A stretch of DNA of 7,635 nucleotides from NCBI GenBank assembly GCA_036260415.1, contig DASZZX010000167.1:1-7635 (forward strand), given 5' to 3'. Below the pieces are notes generated by a model. It made no database searches. It saw only the letters and a program-made list of their open reading frames with translations, and was not told the DNA's origin. Below are positions 5,677 to 7,635 of this stretch, one piece after another (within the stretch, counting starts at the first letter, position 1; each line of letters starts with the position of its first letter). The stretch is from DASZZX01 sp036260415. Lineage in GTDB: Bacteria > Actinomycetota > Nitriliruptoria > Nitriliruptorales > JAHWKO01. Both the position numbers and the translations under genes were made by a program.

Positions 5677-6975
5677 GTGCCGCGACCGCAGGCGACAGCA
5701 CGAGGTTGTCTCGTCCTCCTCGTCACGCTCGCCCTCTGCGGCCCGGCGGCGCTCCCGGTCGCAGCGGCCGGGCCGCGTCCCACCGGGCCGCTGGTGCCTC
5801 CCGACGGCGCCCTGCTGGGCGCGTACGTCGACCCGGACGGGCGCTGGTCGGGCGTGGAGGCCGCCAAGCAGGACGTGCGCTCGCTGGAGCAGCGACTCGG
5901 CCGCACGCTCGCCATCGACCACCACTTCTATGCGTGGACCGACGCCTTCCCCGGGCCGCTGGAGCGCTGGGACGTCGAGCAGGGCCGCATCCCGCTGGTC
6001 ACGTGGGAACCGTGGGGCACGGACCTGCAGTCCATCGCCTCCGGCGCGCACGACGCGCTCATCCGTCAGCGCGCACGGGAGGTCGCCGCGTTCGGTGCCG
6101 ACGTGATGCTGCGGCTGGCCCACGAGATGAACGGGGACTGGTACCCGTGGAGCGGGGACCGCAACGGCGGCGGAACGACCGGTCCGCAGCGCTACGTGGC
6201 TGCCTGGCGGCGTGTGCACGATCTGTTCGAGGCCGAGGGCGCCACCAACGCGGTGTGGGTGTGGGCACCCAACCACGTGGACGTGCCGCAGGAGCCGTGG
6301 AACCAGTGGACCAGCTACTACCCGGGGGACGCGCACGTCGACTGGGTCGGCATCGACGCGTACAACTGGGGTCGCTCGCAGCCCTGGTCGTCGTGGACGG
6401 CCCTGGCCGACCTCATCGCCCCGCTCTACGGCGACTACGCGGCGCGCAAGCCACTCATGGTCTCCGAGACGTCGTCCACGGAGGTCGGGGGTGACAAGGC
6501 CGCCTGGATCGCCCAGGCCCGGAGTGACCTGAAGCAGCGCTTCCCGAGCGTGGCCGGGCTCGTGTGGTTCCACGTCGACAAGGAGCAGGACTGGCGGATC
6601 GACTCGTCCACGGCCGCCTTCTCCGCCTTCCGGGACCTGGCCCACGACCCCTACTTCAGCGGGTCGAGCGGAGGCGTGAAGGTGCTGGGTGGGCGGGCGG
6701 CGGTGTCGGATGCGGTGGTGGCGGAGGTGGGCCGGGTGTCGGGGGTGCAGCCGCAGCGGCTGAGCGGGCCTGACCGGTACGCGACCGCGGCGGCGGTGGT
6801 GGCCGATGCGTTCCCGGGCCGGGTGCCGGTGGTGTACGTGGCGACCGGTGAGGCGTTCGCGGATGCGCTGGCCGGTAGCGCGGCGGCGGCGGTGGTCGAC
6901 GGGCCGGTGCTGCTGGTGGGCCACGACCACGTGCCGTCGGCGACCGCCCGTCAGTTGGACCGTTCGACCGGCTGA
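5677..6975 (+). CDS. secreted GH26-type glycoside hydrolase with one C-terminal CWB2 cell-wall-binding module
   Basis: This is predicted to be an exported polysaccharide hydrolase. From GTG 5677 it has 432 residues. A Sec signal peptide (hydrophobic core about 11-28, VAAA cleavage near 31) precedes a GH26-like barrel (about 45-327). LRLAHEMNGDWYPW (145-158) gives the likely acid/base E150, and MVSETSS (261-267) the likely nucleophile E264. GIDAYNWG and WFHVDKEQDWRIDSS also fit. Family members include beta-mannanases; the actual glycan is not determined. A Gly/Ser linker (328-333) leads to a CWB2 repeat (about 335-430: VLGGRAAVSD, RLSGPDRYATAAA, VYVATGEAFADALAG). CWB2 modules usually come in threes and anchor proteins to the wall; only one is present here. 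The Shine-Dalgarno is weak (GGGGA before GGT). GTG 5644 is an alternative start. The next gene follows after 50 bases. Confidence 0.88.
   Translation: MPRPQATARGCLVLLVTLALCGPAALPVAAAGPRPTGPLVPPDGALLGAYVDPDGRWSGVEAAKQDVRSLEQRLGRTLAIDHHFYAWTDAFPGPLERWDVEQGRIPLVTWEPWGTDLQSIASGAHDALIRQRAREVAAFGADVMLRLAHEMNGDWYPWSGDRNGGGTTGPQRYVAAWRRVHDLFEAEGATNAVWVWAPNHVDVPQEPWNQWTSYYPGDAHVDWVGIDAYNWGRSQPWSSWTALADLIAPLYGDYAARKPLMVSETSSTEVGGDKAAWIAQARSDLKQRFPSVAGLVWFHVDKEQDWRIDSSTAAFSAFRDLAHDPYFSGSSGGVKVLGGRAAVSDAVVAEVGRVSGVQPQRLSGPDRYATAAAVVADAFPGRVPVVYVATGEAFADALAGSAAAAVVDGPVLLVGHDHVPSATARQLDRSTG
6679..6975 (+). other. CWB2 cassette with distinct codon usage
   Basis: This is the last 98 codons of the GH26 gene plus the stop. 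Val is GTG in nearly all of about 19 cases, with only one GTC, and Ala is mostly GCG. In the catalytic part GTC and GTG are used about equally. The shift begins at the Gly/Ser linker, so it marks a domain boundary and suggests a different history for this segment. Confidence 0.7.
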
Positions 6976-7025
6976 CGCGGGTCCCCCTCCGTCCCACCGG
7001 GGAGAGACGTGCGAACGCCGCACCG

Positions 7026-7635
7026 ATGGGCTCCACTGCGATCATGCCCCGGTCGTGGCCACCACCGTGGCCGACCGCGGTCGCGGCGCTGCTCGTCGTC
7101 TCGGCTGCGGCCGCCTGCTCCCTGGTGCGTGCCGGCGGTCGCGACCGTGGACCTCCGGGGCCCGCGAGCCCGGCCACGTCGGATCCGGACGCAACGACCG
7201 GGGCGGCCACCGTCTCCGTGCAGCACTTCCTGGACACCTACGTCGATGCGGACGGCCGGGTGGTGCGACACGACCAGGGCGGCGACACCGTCAGCGAGGG
7301 CCAGGCGTACGCGCTCCTGGGGGCGGTGGCCGTCGGCGACCGCGATCGCTTCGAACGGATCTGGCGGTGGACCCGCACCCACCTGGAGCGTCGCAGCGAC
7401 GGGCTGCTGGCCAGCCACTGGGAGGACGGCCGGGTCGTTGACCCGCAGCCCGCCGCCGACGCGGACCTCGACACGGCCAGGGCCCTGCTCCTGGCCGCGC
7501 GACGCTTCCCGAACGAGCGCTCCTACCACCGGCAGGCGATCGAGGTCGCTGCCGCGATCCTGGAGCAGGAGACGGTCGACGTGGCCGGGCGACCGGTCCT
7601 GGTCGCAGGACCCTGGGCGTCGACCGACGCTCCGT
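7026..7635 (+). CDS. GH8-family glycoside hydrolase, probable lipoprotein, 3' end outside window
   Basis: The frame stays open to the window edge, giving 203 residues so far. The N-terminus has a hydrophobic stretch (about 17-30) ending in SAAAAC, so C31 may be lipidated, though the lipobox is not ideal. The mature part has GH8 hallmarks: SEGQAYALLGAV (90-101) with likely general acid E91, FERIWRWTRTHL (109-120), DGLLASHW and QPAADADLDTARALLLAA (141-158). GH8 comprises inverting endoglucanases, chitosanases and xylanases, and BcsZ cellulases that accompany exopolysaccharide synthases. The catalytic base would lie beyond the window. No good Shine-Dalgarno precedes ATG 7026 or ATG 7044, and there is no in-frame start between the previous stop and 7026. 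Co-transcription with the GH26 gene is likely given the 50-base gap. Confidence 0.85.
   Translation, partial: MGSTAIMPRSWPPPWPTAVAALLVVSAAAACSLVRAGGRDRGPPGPASPATSDPDATTGAATVSVQHFLDTYVDADGRVVRHDQGGDTVSEGQAYALLGAVAVGDRDRFERIWRWTRTHLERRSDGLLASHWEDGRVVDPQPAADADLDTARALLLAARRFPNERSYHRQAIEVAAAILEQETVDVAGRPVLVAGPWASTDAP

Noticed and set aside
5728..5742. Lipobox (LALC) in the GH26 signal peptide
   Set aside because: The residue before the Cys is Leu rather than Gly, Ala or Ser. The Cys sits inside the hydrophobic core, and a better AxA-type cleavage site follows.
3945..5915. 656-codon open frame on the minus strand across the epimerase end, the fusion gene and the GH26 start
   Set aside because: It is antisense to real genes and has low-complexity composition. 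Its repeat (PHLAPRLI-like) is just the reverse reading of the 24-bp array.
6950..7025. Frameshift hiding further CWB2 repeats after the GH26 stop
   Set aside because: No frame in the following bases continues with the VLGG or DRYATA signatures, and the GH8 gene begins 50 bases later. A collapsed assembly cannot be excluded, but a simple frameshift can.

Overview
The window is very GC-rich DNA with strong C/G preference at third codon positions, GTG starts and TAGCCT-type -10 boxes. One gene carries a cell-wall-binding repeat 2 (CWB2) module. Together these point to a high-GC actinobacterium. A deep-branching lineage such as Nitriliruptoria/Egibacteria/Euzebyales is my best guess, because single proteins pairing an enzyme with CWB2 are common there. 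That placement is inference, since no rRNA or other marker is present.

Layout. Positions 1-202 hold a 60-bp tandem repeat that probably continues past the left edge. A minus-strand gene (235-2169) encodes a complete type IIA topoisomerase B subunit of GyrB type. It is divergent from a plus-strand MscS-family mechanosensitive channel (2356-3366). The 186-bp region between them contains a perfect 10-bp-arm hairpin, a 10-bp palindrome and candidate promoters for both genes. After a 171-bp gap with its own TAGCCT box comes a two-gene unit joined by a 4-base GTGA overlap: an RmlC-type sugar epimerase (3538-4101) and a 482-residue protein (4098-5546). The second protein fuses a MogA/MoaB molybdopterin adenylyltransferase domain to an XdhC/CoxI molybdenum-enzyme maturation domain. 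The two domains are joined by eight in-frame 24-bp repeats encoding DEPRGEVR. A structured 130-bp spacer follows, then a secreted GH26-type glycoside hydrolase with a single CWB2 module (5677-6975). Fifty bases later begins a lipoprotein-like GH8 glycosidase (7026 to the window edge, incomplete).

How the genes fit together. The epimerase, the wall-anchored GH26 enzyme and the GH8 enzyme suggest a surface-polysaccharide theme, since GH8 enzymes often accompany exopolysaccharide synthases. The molybdenum cofactor fusion is translationally coupled to the epimerase but has no obvious functional link to it. The fusion with its recently expanded linker is the most unusual object here. The CWB2 segment of the GH26 gene has clearly different codon usage from the catalytic part, as if swapped in as a cassette.
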